A stretch of DNA of 64,000 nt from contig CM063506.1 in assembly GCA_032207245.1 (NCBI GenBank), positions 45,835,909 to 45,899,908 on the forward strand, in the 5' to 3' direction. Position numbers and translations under genes: made by a program. Under the pieces are notes generated by a model. It saw only the letters and a program-made list of their open reading frames with translations. It did no database searches and had not been told where the DNA came from. The DNA is from Pardosa pseudoannulata (Eukaryota; Arthropoda; Arachnida; Araneae; Lycosidae). Positions 1-12,199 of this stretch are shown piece by piece; the first letter of the stretch is position 1; each line of letters starts with the position of its first letter.

Positions 1-311
1 AAAAATAAAGGTGTCCCAAGGTGGGCTATGTCCCAAGGTGCCCCACTCTCCCCTACAGCTTTGATAATACCAAAATTCTAGATTTGAAACTCTAGACTGA
101 AAAGAATACATCAAAAGAGTTAAAATGGGAAGATAGTATATTTAAAAAATGATAAAATTGCATAAAAGAATTAAAATATGACAGTGTCAAACTACATTGA
201 ATCATTTTAAAAAATAGCAAATAACTACAATAGAACTAAATATAACTAAATGTCTAGAGAAGTACAGAATGTTTAAGACATGAGGTTATACCCCTCCAGT
301 ACAATATATTA
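1..311. other. Left-edge sequence, no gene seen
   Basis: The first 60 bases carry two near-copies of a GTCCCAAGGTG motif followed by CCCCACTCTCCCCTACAG. On the other strand this reads as a GGGGAGAGTGGGG-type sequence of the kind found at ends of animal transposable elements. That would make it the cut-off end of an element, but nothing else supports it. The rest is AT-rich and shows no gene. Confidence 0.3.
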
Positions 312-442
312 AAATCCCACTATGGCATGGATGTTCGCAGCCGTTCGGAATCGGCTTTAAACAGTAGGGTGTGGTCTCATTAGCCCTCGTGTGCAAAACA
401 GTAGACCGTAGCGCTCCAAACCAAACCAAACCAAACCAAACC
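312..442 (+). repeat. SINE-A copy, 5'-truncated in the B box
   Basis: The copy starts in what would be the B box (AATCCCACTATGGCATGG) and continues through the CGGCTTTAAACAGTAGG tail to a run of CCAAA units. It matches the 3' two thirds of the fuller copies at 46329-46504 and 53406-53585. The tRNA-like head is missing. It lies about 200 bp upstream of an LMLN exon, in its intron. Confidence 0.8.
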
Positions 443-648
443 TTTCTGCTGTAATGTAGGGTCAAGGTCGTGGCAGATAAATAAGTGTTATTTATCCATC
501 TTGTCAGTTTTACAAATAGGACCTAACCCATTAGTCTTAGTCAATATATTTCAGCAAAGTTTGTTTAAAACTTCTAATGTTTCACGTAATCTATTATCAT
601 AATATTATCTTGTATCTAATTAATTTTTCTATACCTTTTTGAATACAG

Positions 649-718
649 GAATTTACTTGGAAATCTAATAACATTGTAGTGAGAGGATCTCAATGCCAGT
701 TTCCAGAGAATATGCCTC
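649..718 (+). CDS. LMLN: Leishmanolysin-like peptidase, internal exon (C-terminal Cys-rich region)
   Basis: A 70-nt exon lies between a pyrimidine-rich acceptor ending in ACAG (645-648) and a consensus GTAAGT donor (719-724). It encodes 23 residues, EFTWKSNNIVVRGSQCQFPE followed by NMP, plus one base of a split codon. This matches the part of animal leishmanolysin-like proteins just after the metalloprotease domain, where an EFxW motif is followed by a conserved cysteine. The family are zinc metallopeptidases (M8, invadolysin) linked to cell migration and mitosis. The HExxH catalytic exon must lie upstream of this window. The exon ends in phase 1, while the next exon found (20823) starts in phase 0, so at least one exon is missing from this reading. 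Confidence 0.75.
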
Positions 719-862
719 GTAAGTCATTTTTATATTTTCAGAATGCATTTAAGTTTTGATTGTATGATGTTGTGAGGCAAATATCGTTTGAATTTAGAAC
801 CCTAATGAGTAAATTAACGTTGTTAACAATATTTATACTATAAACAAGTATATAGTCGCCTG

Positions 863-893
<31 letters not shown>

Positions 894-2133
894 CAGTAGC
901 GTGCGGTAGGTTTTCCTGCAGGGTGTGCAGAGAACATGGATTTTCCAATAAATCTTTAATTATTGAGACAACTGAGTTCTCCATTCTGAAACGGGTTATT
1001 TATTATGAATATAAATTTAAAGATTACAATAAATAAAATATTTACCTACGAGTAGTCGAGTTATAACTATAAAAACAGCTAAACTTATGAGAATTCTACT
1101 AGCACTGAAGCAAAAATCGTGTCTTTTGTTGTGTGTTGTCATATCGGCGTCGAAAAAGCAACGCTTCGGGCTTCCACGAAAAACATATGTTCAGCAAACG
1201 TAGCACCACATGGCGGCCGCCGCTGCGATGCCTCATCCGGATGCTCATGGGTGCCGACAAACCGAACGTCCATTCCCCATGCAGAGGATTTCACTGCACG
1301 CTGGCACAATAGAGCGAACTGTTTCTTGTTCGGTCAGTGGATTAAATTATATTTATTAATTGTTTTTGACATTTGGAAATCATATAGTCTGCGAAAAACA
1401 TCTTGACAATTTTTAAAAACAAAACCAGAGATATGGTGTTACAGATATAACTTATATACTGTCTGTAAGACACAATGAATGGTAAAATTTGGACAGTTCT
1501 GTTAAAATTCGTTTCTTTAAAACAAAACAACATTGTTTTTCAACGAATTATTTCAATAAATAGAATACATCACTGAAATTAACTTACCACACTAAAACAT
1601 TTCACTTTATATTGATGAAATACTTTTTTTATATTTCCATGAAAACAAAATCTTACAATATATAAATTTAAACATTAATCGTCTGCAAAATCGTATGGCA
1701 AGTTAATCAGTTAAAAAACCAAAAGCGCTTCAGCACGTAAGTCCCCGCTCTAATGTAACGCTTAATAAACCGTACCTTCGGATGATACTGAATGCCAAGT
1801 GCAAGAAAAATAGCTGCACTTGCCTCTGTGCTATAGTATGCTGTTCTTCTCCAGTAGTCCATACATATAAAGCGTGATTTTCAATTTAGTGCGCAATGCG
1901 TACACATCAGAACTTCCTATGTTCGTTTGCGCGCTACGGGGTGCAGCACCTAGTACCGCACGCACTGCGGGAATACAAGCAAGCAAATCAACATAATATT
2001 TGAATATATTATAAATAATATTTATTATATACCATATAAAGATAGGTAGACATAGGTGCAGAAAATTATTGTCCCTTATAATTTTCCTAGGGTGTGCAGT
2101 GCATACCCTGCACATATGGACCGCACGCCATTG
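894..2133 (+). mobile_element. hAT-like non-autonomous element, copy 1
   Basis: It is flanked by inverted ends CAGTAGCGTGCGGT (left) and CCGCACGCCATTG (right), and both ends also carry an internal GCAGGGTGTGCAG motif. The flanks are ATATATAT on both sides, consistent with an 8-bp target duplication but uninformative because the site is a TA microsatellite. A second copy lies inverted at 9795-10953 with a perfect 8-bp duplication, which supports assignment to hAT. No transposase is readable; the short ORFs inside are not conserved between the copies. Confidence 0.8.
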
Positions 2134-3954
2134 ATATATATATGTATATAACGTAGCAAAAATTTGACGACACACTCCATTGTCGAAAAACTGATGAGAT
2201 GATTTAAGATTGATGTAGGCTTGATTTATTATCTGATTTATCCATTCTTCTGAACACCTACGACATCAAATTTGCCCAATAGTAAATATATCAACAGTCT
2301 TCCTTTATGGGTAGGGGTGTAAACAACGAAGATTCCACACACAGATAGATTTTTCTATGGAATGCCCGTATTACACGAGATGAAGATACGCATCAAAAAC
2401 TGTTCCATGTGACTGTTTTCTACTGCAGAAGAATAAATTTTTAAGTGAAATAGAGTAATTTCACGGAACTATAGTACTATAAGTCGCGCGAAACAGTTGT
2501 CTGTGTGTATCTTCGTCTGTGATAATGCTCCAGGCATTTTGTAAAATTATGGTGTATTACAAATGCGTATTGTAATTTGACAAAAGTATAATAGAAGTGC
2601 GTAAGCCGAGGAGAGAACTTTATAGTAAAAATTAAAAACTGTGGACTTTTTTAAGTCTGTTGGTTCATGAGAAGTGTTTGTGCTCTTCCAAACCCCTTTC
2701 TTGCCTACGCCTCTGTGCCTGCGTCCCATTGATCAGTCGTCTCATCCCAACATTGCAGCTATGAAAGCTAGAACTTGGCTGATATCCAGCTGATATAGCT
2801 ACCCAATCATCCCACCGTGTCTAAGATTTTGAAACACCTCACTTATGCGAGTAAACCAGTGCCTCAAAAATCCAATGAAGCGATCGATCAGTGGACTTCT
2901 TTTTCCCCCACCTTTCTTTGACCAAAGTAAAACACGGAGACGAAAAATAATAATAAATGAATACAATCTTTTGAGGTGTAAAGTTCCCAATACTTTTTTT
3001 CTCCCTATTCAATAAAATCAAAGGCGAGTTAGACCAAAGCAGAACCAGCATCTCCCAATCAAATATCCTGGCGCTGCCGTGAGATCTGGAGAGGGGGAGC
3101 CTCCTTTTAGGATGCCAAAAGGAACCCAATAGGAGCATTCGAAATCCACAGCAGCGGAAATGCTTCATCCGGAGAAAAAGAAACCTTCTATTGGAGGAAA
3201 AAGGAAGGAAAGAAGCCCACTCTCAATAAAGCCGGAAAAATAACTTCATATTCCCTGCCGCCACAATGCTTTTCTAGAACTTTTTCCTGTGGTATATTAC
3301 CATATATGGCGTGGATGGGCAGGAAGAGGGAACAGAAATCTTGCAAGTTCTTTATTTTGCTTTTTAAAATGCTGAAAGTGGGAAAATATGGCATGGCCAG
3401 CGACTACGAAAACGTGGTTAGCTTTATTGTAAGGAAAAAATAGATTCTTACTCTAGTGTAACAAAATTTCTGTTATGAGTCCGAAGCGCAGTCAATATTT
3501 AGTTACTCGAATACTTCAGGACCAGTGAAAAAGTTCTACAAAGGGAAAAATGTTCTACAAAATGTAGGAAAAAAAATTGAAATTTGTTGGGTTATTTTTA
3601 CCATATTTTCTCGATTTATTTCATTTTGAGAATTTTAATTTGGAATATTTCTTTCATTTTGAATTCAGTTGCGCCGTTTTAAAAAAAAAATCCAGTCATT
3701 AGACGCCAATACTTTTTGTCGCTAATAGCGTTAACGTTTGAAAAAGTAATTATGTTACGTGAGTAGTAGTTTTATTTGCCACTCAGACGGTCTCAAGTCT
3801 GTACAGCCAGTCACTCAGTACACTCAGTCTGTACGAAGATAAATCGCCAAACATGATTCTTTCATTTCTTTAGATTTACCTTTAGATTACAAGATCATGA
3901 TAAAAATTAAATGATTATATTAGACGGTTTTATTTTCGAAATACATGGTTTCCG
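2134..3954. other. Unassigned stretch
   Basis: The segment 2640-3410 has higher GC content than its surroundings and short overlapping ORFs on the minus strand, but none has recognisable domains or codon structure. It could be an eroded LTR or another repeat. The remainder is AT-rich with nothing recognisable. Confidence 0.3.
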
Positions 3955-4565
3955 CGCACCTGGAAAGTCAGGGAAAGTCATGGAAAATTATGGATTTAGA
4001 CAGTCGATTAATTTTGTCATGGAAAGTCTTGATTTTTCAAGCAAGATGAGTAAAAGTCATGGAAATTCATGGATCGGCTAAACTATCGATTAAAAAAAAA
4101 TGCATTGAATTGTTTAATTCTATTTTTACTTGTCATTTGACTGAAGTTACTGAGTTTGGTATTTATGTATTATCCTATTGACTTTATTGCCAAGTAAAAT
4201 TTGTTCACCAAGGAAACTCAAAGCAAGAAAGCTTAATGGGTGGGTAAATGTATATTATTCTGTTTTTTTCAAATTGAAAACATTTTGATTGAAAAATTGC
4301 TATAGGATTAAACTTAGGTATGTAGATACAACAATTTATTTTTATGTATGTGAGTTTATTAACACTTATAAAGTAGGTTTATAGTTTTTTTTTATGATAA
4401 AATTCCTGTAATTTCTCTAAAAGCATATATTTTATTTGTATGTACATCAGAAGTTTTATTCATATATACTTTAACGAAAGCTTTTTAAAGTCATGGATAA
4501 TGATCCGCTAAATCAGGGAAAGTCATGAAAAGTCATGGATTTGAAAAATTTTATTTTGGCAGATA
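3955..4565. repeat. GGAAAGTCATGG-type interspersed repeat
   Basis: The segment opens with several GGAAAGTCAGGGAAAGTCAT-like words (3962-4070) and closes with the same words (4490-4545) before GGCAGATACCCTG. The 400 bp between is AT-rich. Sequences built from this motif are common as dispersed repeats in animal genomes. I cannot assign it to a transposon class from this one copy. Confidence 0.45.
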
Positions 4566-4598
4566 CCCTGAGAATAGCATATAATGTTAGTGGAAGGA

Positions 4599-4760
4599 TG
4601 GTTGGGGGGGTACTGTCGACATTTTGCACGAGGACTAATGAGAACGGGGCCTACGTCTTAAAGTCGATTCCGAATAGCTACCAACATTTATGCCTACAGT
4701 AGGATTTAAACCCATGAACTTCCGTACCGAAAAGCTGTGCCCTATCCAATCCTCTATTCT
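4599..4760 (-). repeat. SINE-A copy, diverged
   Basis: Read on the minus strand it has a degenerate tRNA-like head (B box near 4710, AGGATTTAAACCCATG in + orientation), then the CGACTTTAAGACGTAGG form of the shared tail. The CCAAA run is reduced to a G/C-rich remnant. It is more diverged than the other copies, so probably old. Confidence 0.7.
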
Positions 4761-4884
4761 TTGGCAATGTTAGTAGTATAATGTTATAGAAAAACTAATT
4801 TGAATTATAAAATAAATATAACTTCCATTTGGAATCTTAATTATTCAAATTATTATCAGATAATTACCATCCTGGGCGTTAAGC

Positions 4885-5265
4885 GGCTAGTATGTTTTTA
4901 AAATATTTGGTGGACCTTATTTTTTTCATTCCTGGTACAATATACAAATATGATTTTTGTTTTTAAAATTTTTGGTGGACCGTATTTTTTTCATTCCTGG
5001 TACAATATATATACAAATATTAGTTTTGTTTTTAAAATTCTTGGTGGACCTTATTTTTGTCAATCCTGTTACAATATACAAATATATTTTTTTTAATTTT
5101 TGGTGGACCGTAATTTTTTTTTACTTCTAGTACAATATACAAATATGACTTTTGTTTTTAAAATTTTTGGTGTACCGTATTTTTTTTTATTCTTAGTACA
5201 ATATACAAATATGATATTTTTAAATTTTTGGTTTACTGTATTTTTTCATTCCTGGTACAAAGGAA
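4885..5265. repeat. Minisatellite, about 64-bp unit, six copies
   Basis: The unit contains ATTTTTGGTGGACCGTAT, then a T run, CATTCCTGGTACAATATA and CAAATATGA. It recurs at roughly 64-66 bp spacing with scattered substitutions and T-run length changes. It is intronic and has no coding potential. Confidence 0.85.
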
Positions 5266-6529
5266 AACTGAATAAGATCCCATTCTCGGCCTCGTTACTT
5301 CCTCTTTTCTTATCGGGACCCAGACGGAAGACTCGCCGAGGCTGCGAATTTCTGCAGCACGCTGTGTTATCGATTTTGACTGACACCCACGTGTTCGTAC
5401 GACGGGAGAGAATATGGTAAAGAGATGAGAAATGTGGTCGTAAATGAGCACAGAAGGAGTCGCAAGACGCCTCGGATCATGGTGTCGTAGCGACAGATAA
5501 AATCTTCTGGAGATGTATATAGGGGAAAACTTCGGAAACTTGTAAAATCTTCTTGGATCTACTAAAATCACTTGGATGAAGGAATGAGGTCGGAAGGAAA
5601 TGAATATATAGCGAGTGACAGAAGATGTCGGAAAGGATTTTCAGAATAAGACAGAATCCCAATATCCGTTGCGGCATATAATGTCTGTTGGTAAGGAGGG
5701 AAGACAAAACTCGTAAATTTGGATTCCAGTGTTCTCATTACAGCGCTAGAAACTCGCATATTTCCTACTTTTTTCGCATTAAAAGCTTATTACTGCGCAA
5801 CATTTGCGTAGTGTATCGTGTGTTATATTTTGACACTTTTGTTATATTTCTGACCAATTATAAGGATTTGGCATTTAAGTCAAACTTTTTTTCTGTACAA
5901 GGATAAAATGTCAAATATTATTGTTTCATTTCTTTATACTTTCTCTAGATTACAGGATATTTTAAAAATTAAATGAAATTATAAACCAGCTTAATCCTGC
6001 GTAGAATTCTCTCATTTCGAAAGATTTGCGCACTTTTAATATTATGGATCCCATTACACGAGCAATTCTCGTATTTATTACTATTTGTAAAATGTTTTCA
6101 TTAGTAAAGTTTCGTTTCGTGACCCCTTGTAGTTGGCGGTGATAACTTCATGTTCGAGTAAATAACGATGTTCCTTTTGAACATTACTACACATGTATTA
6201 ATAAGCACACACACACAAAAAAATAACATGAATAACACAGAACTAGCATTCAGGTAAAGCAATTCAGTCTTCCACAGCAGTCCAACCACGTTCTACCGTT
6301 CTTTCCGTTACTCCTCCTCATTGCCATTCCCCAACAACATAAAACTGCAGATCATGGTGCAGAGACTCTTCCACCTCCCGCGCTGCCTGTCGTATTGCAC
6401 ACCGTTCTATTCTTACATCATTCTGCGCAAAAATCTCGCATTTCGTTCTTTCCAACTGTATTCTTGTTTCTCGTTCGGCCGCTACTTATTTTATTACAAT
6501 ATAAATACAGAAAAGTGTTTTAAGAAATT
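5266..6529. other. Unassigned intronic sequence
   Basis: GC content is modestly higher at 5270-5700 and 6290-6480. Overlapping short ORFs occur on both strands without shared codon bias or recognisable motifs. A CAG|exon|GTAAAG-like segment at 5354-5416 was considered as an LMLN exon and rejected because it lacks the expected cysteines. Confidence 0.3.
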
Positions 6530-6797
6530 AAACTCCGGCGCAACAGCCCAACTTAGAAGCCATGGACTACGGGGCTAATCTCTGTTTTCGAGAACAAGGC
6601 CTAGAGCTACGAAGCATAAGTCCGGGTTAGGCGGTCAATCTTATGCGGAATCCCGAGTGTTTAGTTCCCAAATATGTTTGGTTCTCAATTTGTCTATCCC
6701 CTGAAGGGATGAAAGGCTGAGTCAGCCTTTCCAACCCGAGGACTGAACCTCGGACCTGTGTCATGGGAACGCATCGAGCAACCCCAACGTCACTGAT
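6530..6797 (-). repeat. SINE-B, tRNA-derived with conserved body
   Basis: On the minus strand a tRNA-like head carries a B-box-like AGGTTCAGTCCTCGG. It is followed by a body with GGCTGACTCAGCCTTTCATC, CCCTTCAGGGG, TTGGGAACTAAACACTCGGG and a terminal GTTGCGCCGG. The order of head and body is that of a known type of arthropod tRNA-SINE. The acceptor and A-box parts are degenerate. Only one copy is in the window. Confidence 0.6.
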
Positions 6798-7214
6798 CTT
6801 CAAAAAAAGTGTTTACACATAGCAGAAATAGACAGGACTTTATAAACACTGGTGACAGTAATGCAACCTTTTTTCTTTATATGGAAGCTAATAGTAAACA
6901 ATAACGCGCACTTCATATTAGCACGTACAGAAATCCTTTCATAGAATAAAGAAGTGTTACACACCCCACTGTAGAATAGTAACCACCTTAGCTAGAACGC
7001 AATTTTGCGGCAGTCAAATTCGCTGTTTTATACACGAAGCGTATCTTGTAAAGTTATATGTGTTTTCTCTTATTATTTAGATATCTCACTTAACTTTTAG
7101 AAATATCCCCCTGTTTTATGTAAAGGCTGAAAAATTCTCACCCTTTCTTTTCTCTCTGAGATGAAAACCCTGGATTCCCTTATGGATTTGAAACTTTTTG
7201 GTTTAGTTACCTTA
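6798..7214. other. No feature seen
   Basis: AT-rich intronic DNA with no repeat pair, splice-bounded ORF or RNA structure that I could recognise. Confidence 0.4.
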
Positions 7215-7520
7215 GAAATCCTGGGCAGGACTCCTGCGGAATATCCCCGCACTTCCGGAAACTGCATTGGTTGTACTTATTTGTCTAGTTTCTCTACTTT
7301 TTTGTTATTTTAAATTATATGGTCGAAATGCTGACTTAGCCCCTACGTAACGCATTGCCTCCGGACGGTCAGACCGAACCAGCAATCCAACATCCTACAT
7401 CCGACTTCGGGTGGGTGGTTGGTTACTGGTAGTGCATGGCTTTAAGCACTAGGTTCCGCTCTCATTAGTCGTCGTGTAGCAAAACAGTAGACGTAGCGTT
7501 CCAAACCAAAACCAAATGTT
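7215..7520 (+). mobile_element. LINE-A 3' end, heavily 5'-truncated
   Basis: It begins at CCTGGGCAGGACTCCTGCGG and matches the LINE-A 3' untranslated region on the minus strand at 62846-63235, through the GACGGTCAGACCGAACCAGC and GACTTCGGGTGGGTGG blocks to the shared tail and a CCAAA end. No coding sequence remains. This copy shows that the tail belongs to LINE-A and is not just an artefact of the chimera at 62846-63879. Confidence 0.85.
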
Positions 7521-8020
7521 CAGATGATGTAGGTTCATTTTAGGAACACAGTCTCACCGACAAGAAATCTCACAGCAGCGATTAACATTAAAACACGTTT
7601 ATTTAGGTCAAAATACAAAATATAAATGATAAAACATAACAAAATAACATCAGATCACAGCTGAAACAACAGGTGAAAAATAGTGCCGAATGGTCCGCAT
7701 AAATCTCTACGATTAGCTAGCTCAAGCCATAAACTATTACTTTCTCAGTGTCCGGCAACCAGACATGTCTCTTGTCTCCTCTGCAGATTGGCGAAGGCGG
7801 GGGTGAAATGTCCTTCCCCCTCCCTGTCGAATTTTCGCCTCCCTGGGGTAGGGCATTTCTACCCTTTTTTCGTGTATCCGCAACTTAGGCCGTAACAAAA
7901 CATTTCGAAACTGTTTATAGCGCATCGGTCCGAAAATTAACATCAGTAGTGCAGGTGTGCGTCCCCCGCCAGCACAAGTCTTGAGTCTGGTGGTAGAACA
8001 CTATGGAAATGCATGTTAAC
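7521..8020. other. Unassigned, partly GC-rich
   Basis: Segment 7683-7960 is GC-rich for this window and has small ORFs on both strands with no recognisable domain. It could be an eroded repeat or LTR. No second copy is present to test this. Confidence 0.3.
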
Positions 8021-8024
8021 TTAA

Positions 8025-8528
8025 CCCATTAACATCCAGCGTCCTCATTTGAGGACAGTCAAAAAGTAGAGTTTTTGTTTTCTTGAAACGATTCTACCTT
8101 TTTAATGGAAAGATATTAATCTTATGAATAATCTCCCAAGTTTTCAAATATGATCTTATCTATCATTTTGTCATTTCGATCGGCATTTTATGATTTTCCA
8201 GCTTAGAATAGGAACGTATTATGACCGGTATTCTGAACGTATACCGGTCAAAATCATGGCGAATAGCCATATCTGTAATAAGTCATCTCTTTTCAGTACT
8301 TTTCTCATATATCATAGCTAATAAATCTCTTATCACGAAGTTTTCCTTTTTTTTTAAAAGCCCATCTTATTATGTTTTAAAATGACACCTCCTCACTAAT
8401 GATGACTTGATGTCATATTTAAAGGTGTTTAAATTTCATATTTTGTTTTACTTCCAGGTGTCTATAATAGCTTCTATGTTAGGTATTTACTAATATATAG
8501 TCATCAGAACTATCCGGGCGTTAATGGG
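8025..8528. mobile_element. TTAA-flanked piggyBac-like MITE, family 1
   Basis: TTAA occurs at 8021-8024 and 8529-8532. The inverted ends read CCCATTAACATCC and, on the other strand, CCCATTAACGCCC. A second, left-truncated copy lies at 11809-12195. There is no ORF. TTAA target duplication with CCC-beginning ends is the mark of the piggyBac superfamily. Confidence 0.85.
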
Positions 8529-8532
8529 TTAA

Positions 8533-9681
8533 AGTAAATACATTTTTATATTTTGTGTATGATACCCTGATTATTGGAACTCCTGTCATGAAATATTTTT
8601 GAATGTGGGCAAAGTAAGACGACGTCAAAATGTTTTTAATTTACATTAATTTCAAGTATTGATTCATAGTTCTTATGAAATCAGTAGGTACCTCCAATTA
8701 CCTCCAGTACCTCCAATTACTATTTGTACACAAGGCCGCCTGTTTTGTAAATGGTCCCTGCTTTCAACATTTCCACTGAGGACCGCAGACTGACAGTGTT
8801 CGCGATTACAGTACTTCCTTTACTTTATACAAAGAAGTAAAAATGTCACCCCACTTCTTATGCTAACAGAGTAGAACTTCCTTTTTCTTCTTCGTGTAAA
8901 CTGAACTATAACGGTATATAGGTTTAACTGAATACTTATGTATGCGTGTACATATATCATTCGATAATGATATTAAAGTTATCGTGGCAGAAGAATCAGT
9001 CTCTTAACATTTAGTTTTAATTGCCAAAAGAAAGAAACTGCTGGAATGGAAAGCATTCGGAACCGAGTCATAATATCTGGGAAATATCAAGGTTCTTATT
9101 AACCTTCTATTTCTAGATTGATTTTTGCTAGTTGTAGAATTCGTTTCCTGATAGTTAATTGATTAGACCACGGCATCCAGTTACAAATCTATTCCCTACG
9201 CAGTCACCGAAATAAACGAATGGGGAATTAAAGCTGCTTTTTCCCCAACGTTATTTCCTGTATTCGTTAGATTTTATGCGGGCGGATATCTTAACATCTT
9301 CCACACTACTTTACTTTTTCCACGTAATTTATAGTCATGACCTTCCATGGAAGTGTTAGGCTAATTTTAAATCTAGTAAGGAAATTTATAATTTTTCGTG
9401 ACCATTTATCGACCCATATTTATATATAGATTTCTTCTTCTATTTATAAAAAGTGTTCGTTGAATGTTTTTGTGTGTTTACCACTTACACCAACTTGTTG
9501 TATTTGATTTAGACGACAAATATTTCGTTCTTATAGTCGATAGATATTAAAAGAATATTTTTTAACCTTTAATCTAGGTTTTATCTATTGAAAGAGAATG
9601 AAAATCCTTATTGTACTGGTTTCAGGTTTTCACAAGCGAGAATGACAGCTATTCATTACATTATATATGAGCTTACACTAT
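8533..9681. other. No feature seen
   Basis: AT-rich intronic DNA. No repeat pair, exon or RNA gene was recognised. Confidence 0.4.
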
Positions 9682-9682
9682 A

Positions 9683-11130
9683 TATGAGGAGTGATCAGAA
9701 AAATAGGTTACAAATCGAATAAAGAAATATTTATTAACAATAGACAGAAAATACGAAAGGAAATTAAGGGGCATACGTGCCTATCACTTTTCGACAGTCC
9801 ATATGTGCAGGGTGTGCACTGCACACCCTAGCAAAATTATGAGAGACAATTTTCTGCATCTATATCTACCTATATTTATATGGTATATAATAAATATTAT
9901 TTATAATATATTCAAATATTATGTTGATTTGCTTGCTTGTATTCTCGCAGTGCGTGCGGTACTAGGTGCTGCACCACGTAGCGCATTCAAAAGCAGACAA
10001 ACATAAGAAATTTTTATGTGTACGCACTGCGCACTAATAGAAAATCACGCTTTAAATGTATGGGCTACTGGAGAAGAACAGCATACTATGGCACTGAGGC
10101 AAGTGCAGCTATTTTTCTTGCACTTGGCATTCAGAATCATCCGAAGGTATGGTTCATTAGGAGTTGCATTAGAGCGGGGACTTACGGGCTGAAGCGCTTT
10201 TGGTTTTTTAACGGATTAACTGGCAATACGATTTTGCAGACGGTTAATGTTTAAATTTATATATTGTAAGATTTTGTTTTCACGGAAATATTAAAAGAAG
10301 TATTTCATCAATATAAAGGGAAATTTTTTAGTGTGGTAAATTAATTTCGGTGATGTGTTATATTTATAGAAATAATTCGCTGAAAAACAATTTTGTCTTG
10401 TTAGAAAAAAAAAAGAAACGAATTCTAACATTCTAACAAATTTTACCATTCATTCTGTCTTACAGACAGTATATAAGTTATATCTATAACACCATATCCC
10501 TGGTTTTGTTTTTAAAAATTGTCAAGATGTTTTTCGCAAAATATATGATTTCCAAATGTTAAAAACAATTAATAAATATAATTTAATCCACTGACTGAAA
10601 GAGAAACAGTTCGTTCTATTGCGCCAACGTGCAGCGAAATCCTCTGCACGTGGAATAGACTTTCGGTTTGTCGGCACCAATGAGCATCCGGATGAGGCAC
10701 CGCAGCGGCGGGCACCGTGTGATGCTACGTTTGCTGAAAATATAAGATTTTCGTGGAAATATAAGCTTTTCGTTATTTTATTAGTAATAAGGATAGACGT
10801 ATGGATTTTGTGTACTAATGAATAATAAACGTTAAAGAAGTGTTAAATGTACATTTTTATGGTTTTATTATTATTGTTGTTGTTGTTGTTGTTGCTGTTG
10901 CTGCTGCTGCTGCTGACTGCACACCCTGCATGAACACCTACCGCACGCCACTGCTTTTCGACATAATCACCAAGTCTATTTAGGCATTTATCAGAACGAA
11001 TTAGTGTTGCCTGTTAAGTTTTGTTTTATATTATGTTTTCAGCAGTTCTCTAGGAGGCTTTGGTAGCGTCCATACGCTAACAACGGATAGACGCTTAGCG
11101 TGGGTTCATCAGCAACTAAATCTTTAAAAC
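9683..11130 (-). pseudogene. Mariner-like relic split by a hAT insertion
   Basis: The left end, GAGGAGTGATCAGAAAAATA next to TA, resembles a mariner terminal repeat. On the minus strand, from 10950s-11000, the reading RSDKCLNRLGDYVEK followed by a stop is a typical mariner transposase C-terminus. Its last codons fall in the 8-bp site CTTTTCGA into which the hAT element 9795-10953 inserted. The rest of the transposase is not readable in one frame, and the far terminus was not located. Confidence 0.55.
9795..10953 (-). mobile_element. hAT-like non-autonomous element, copy 2, perfect 8-bp TSD
   Basis: It is an inverted relative of 894-2133. A perfect 8-bp target duplication, CTTTTCGA, flanks it at 9787-9794 and 10954-10961. 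The right end is CCGCACGCCACTG. The left end has lost about 10 bp of the inverted repeat but keeps CAGT and CCATATGTGCAGGG. A GTT/GCT microsatellite (10875-10917) lies inside. It is a deletion derivative with no transposase. Confidence 0.9.
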
Positions 11131-11262
11131 TCTCTCTTTCAATTATTGCACGTCAAATGCTTTTATATGGAGTTATTAGTAAGACGTGCGCCTGCATTAA
11201 AGAGTGCACTTCGTTTTCTGCCTTTAAACCCCCTGTAAATTATTAATGTAATGTTTTCAAAC

Positions 11263-11371
<109 letters not shown>

Positions 11372-11715
11372 GTGTCAGGTTTAAAAATGGGGGTTAAGAA
11401 TTAAGCGAGTTATAATTAGAAATAGTTAGAATTCATTAACGATACGTAATTGGAGAAAGACACACTCTCGAGCGGAACTATACAGAGAAAAAGAACTGAC
11501 GCGGAAGTAGACTTAGTAATTTTGCTTAGTTAACAACGCCAAAAAAGACAGTTCTGAGCAGGAACTCGGGCTGATAACATCCTCCACGCTTGTCGTGGCA
11601 AATTATGAGAACAAAGGATATTTAAATGGCATAGCCAGCGGCAGAAGGATTGCAATAAAGAAGTTTTCATATATGAAATCAAATGTGTCTTCCATGCCTT
11701 AACCACTAGTCCATG

Positions 11716-11753
<38 letters not shown>

Positions 11754-11808
11754 ATTATTATTTTAGTGATAGATATTTAATTGCTTTATTTTTTGTTTCC
11801 ACCTAGAA

Positions 11809-12195
11809 AGTTTTCAAATATGATCTTATCTATAATTTTGCTATTTCGATCGGCATTTTATGATTTTCAAGCTTAGAATAGGAACATATTATGACCGGTG
11901 TTCTGAACGTATACCGGTCAAAATCATGGCGAATAGCCATATATGTAATAAGTCATCTCTTTTCACTACTTTTCTCATATGTGATAGCAAATAAATCTCT
12001 TATCAAGAAGTCTTCCATTTTTTTAAAGACATCTTATTATGTTTTAAAATGACACCTCCTCACTAATGATGACTTGATGTCATATTTAAAGGAGTTTAAA
12101 TTTCATATTTTGTTTTACTTCCGAGTGTCTATAATAGCTTTTATGTTAGGTATTTACTAATATATAGTCATCAGAAATATCCTGACATTAATGGG
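11809..12195. mobile_element. TTAA MITE family 1, left-truncated copy
   Basis: It aligns to 8134-8528 in direct orientation with high identity, including ATGACCGGT, TATACCGGTCAAAATCATGG and the end TTAATGGG before TTAA (12196-12199). The left inverted repeat is missing and replaced by sequence next to a TA/TTA microsatellite. Confidence 0.85.
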
Positions 12196-12199
12196 TTAA

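Noticed and set aside
1119..1406. 95-codon ORF as a gene
   Set aside because: It lies within the hAT-like element at 894-2133, and the frame is not preserved in the sister copy at 9795-10953.
5354..5416. CAG-bounded segment with GTAAAG donor as the missing LMLN exon
   Set aside because: The translation has none of the cysteines or WG/GCY residues expected, and the donor is weak.
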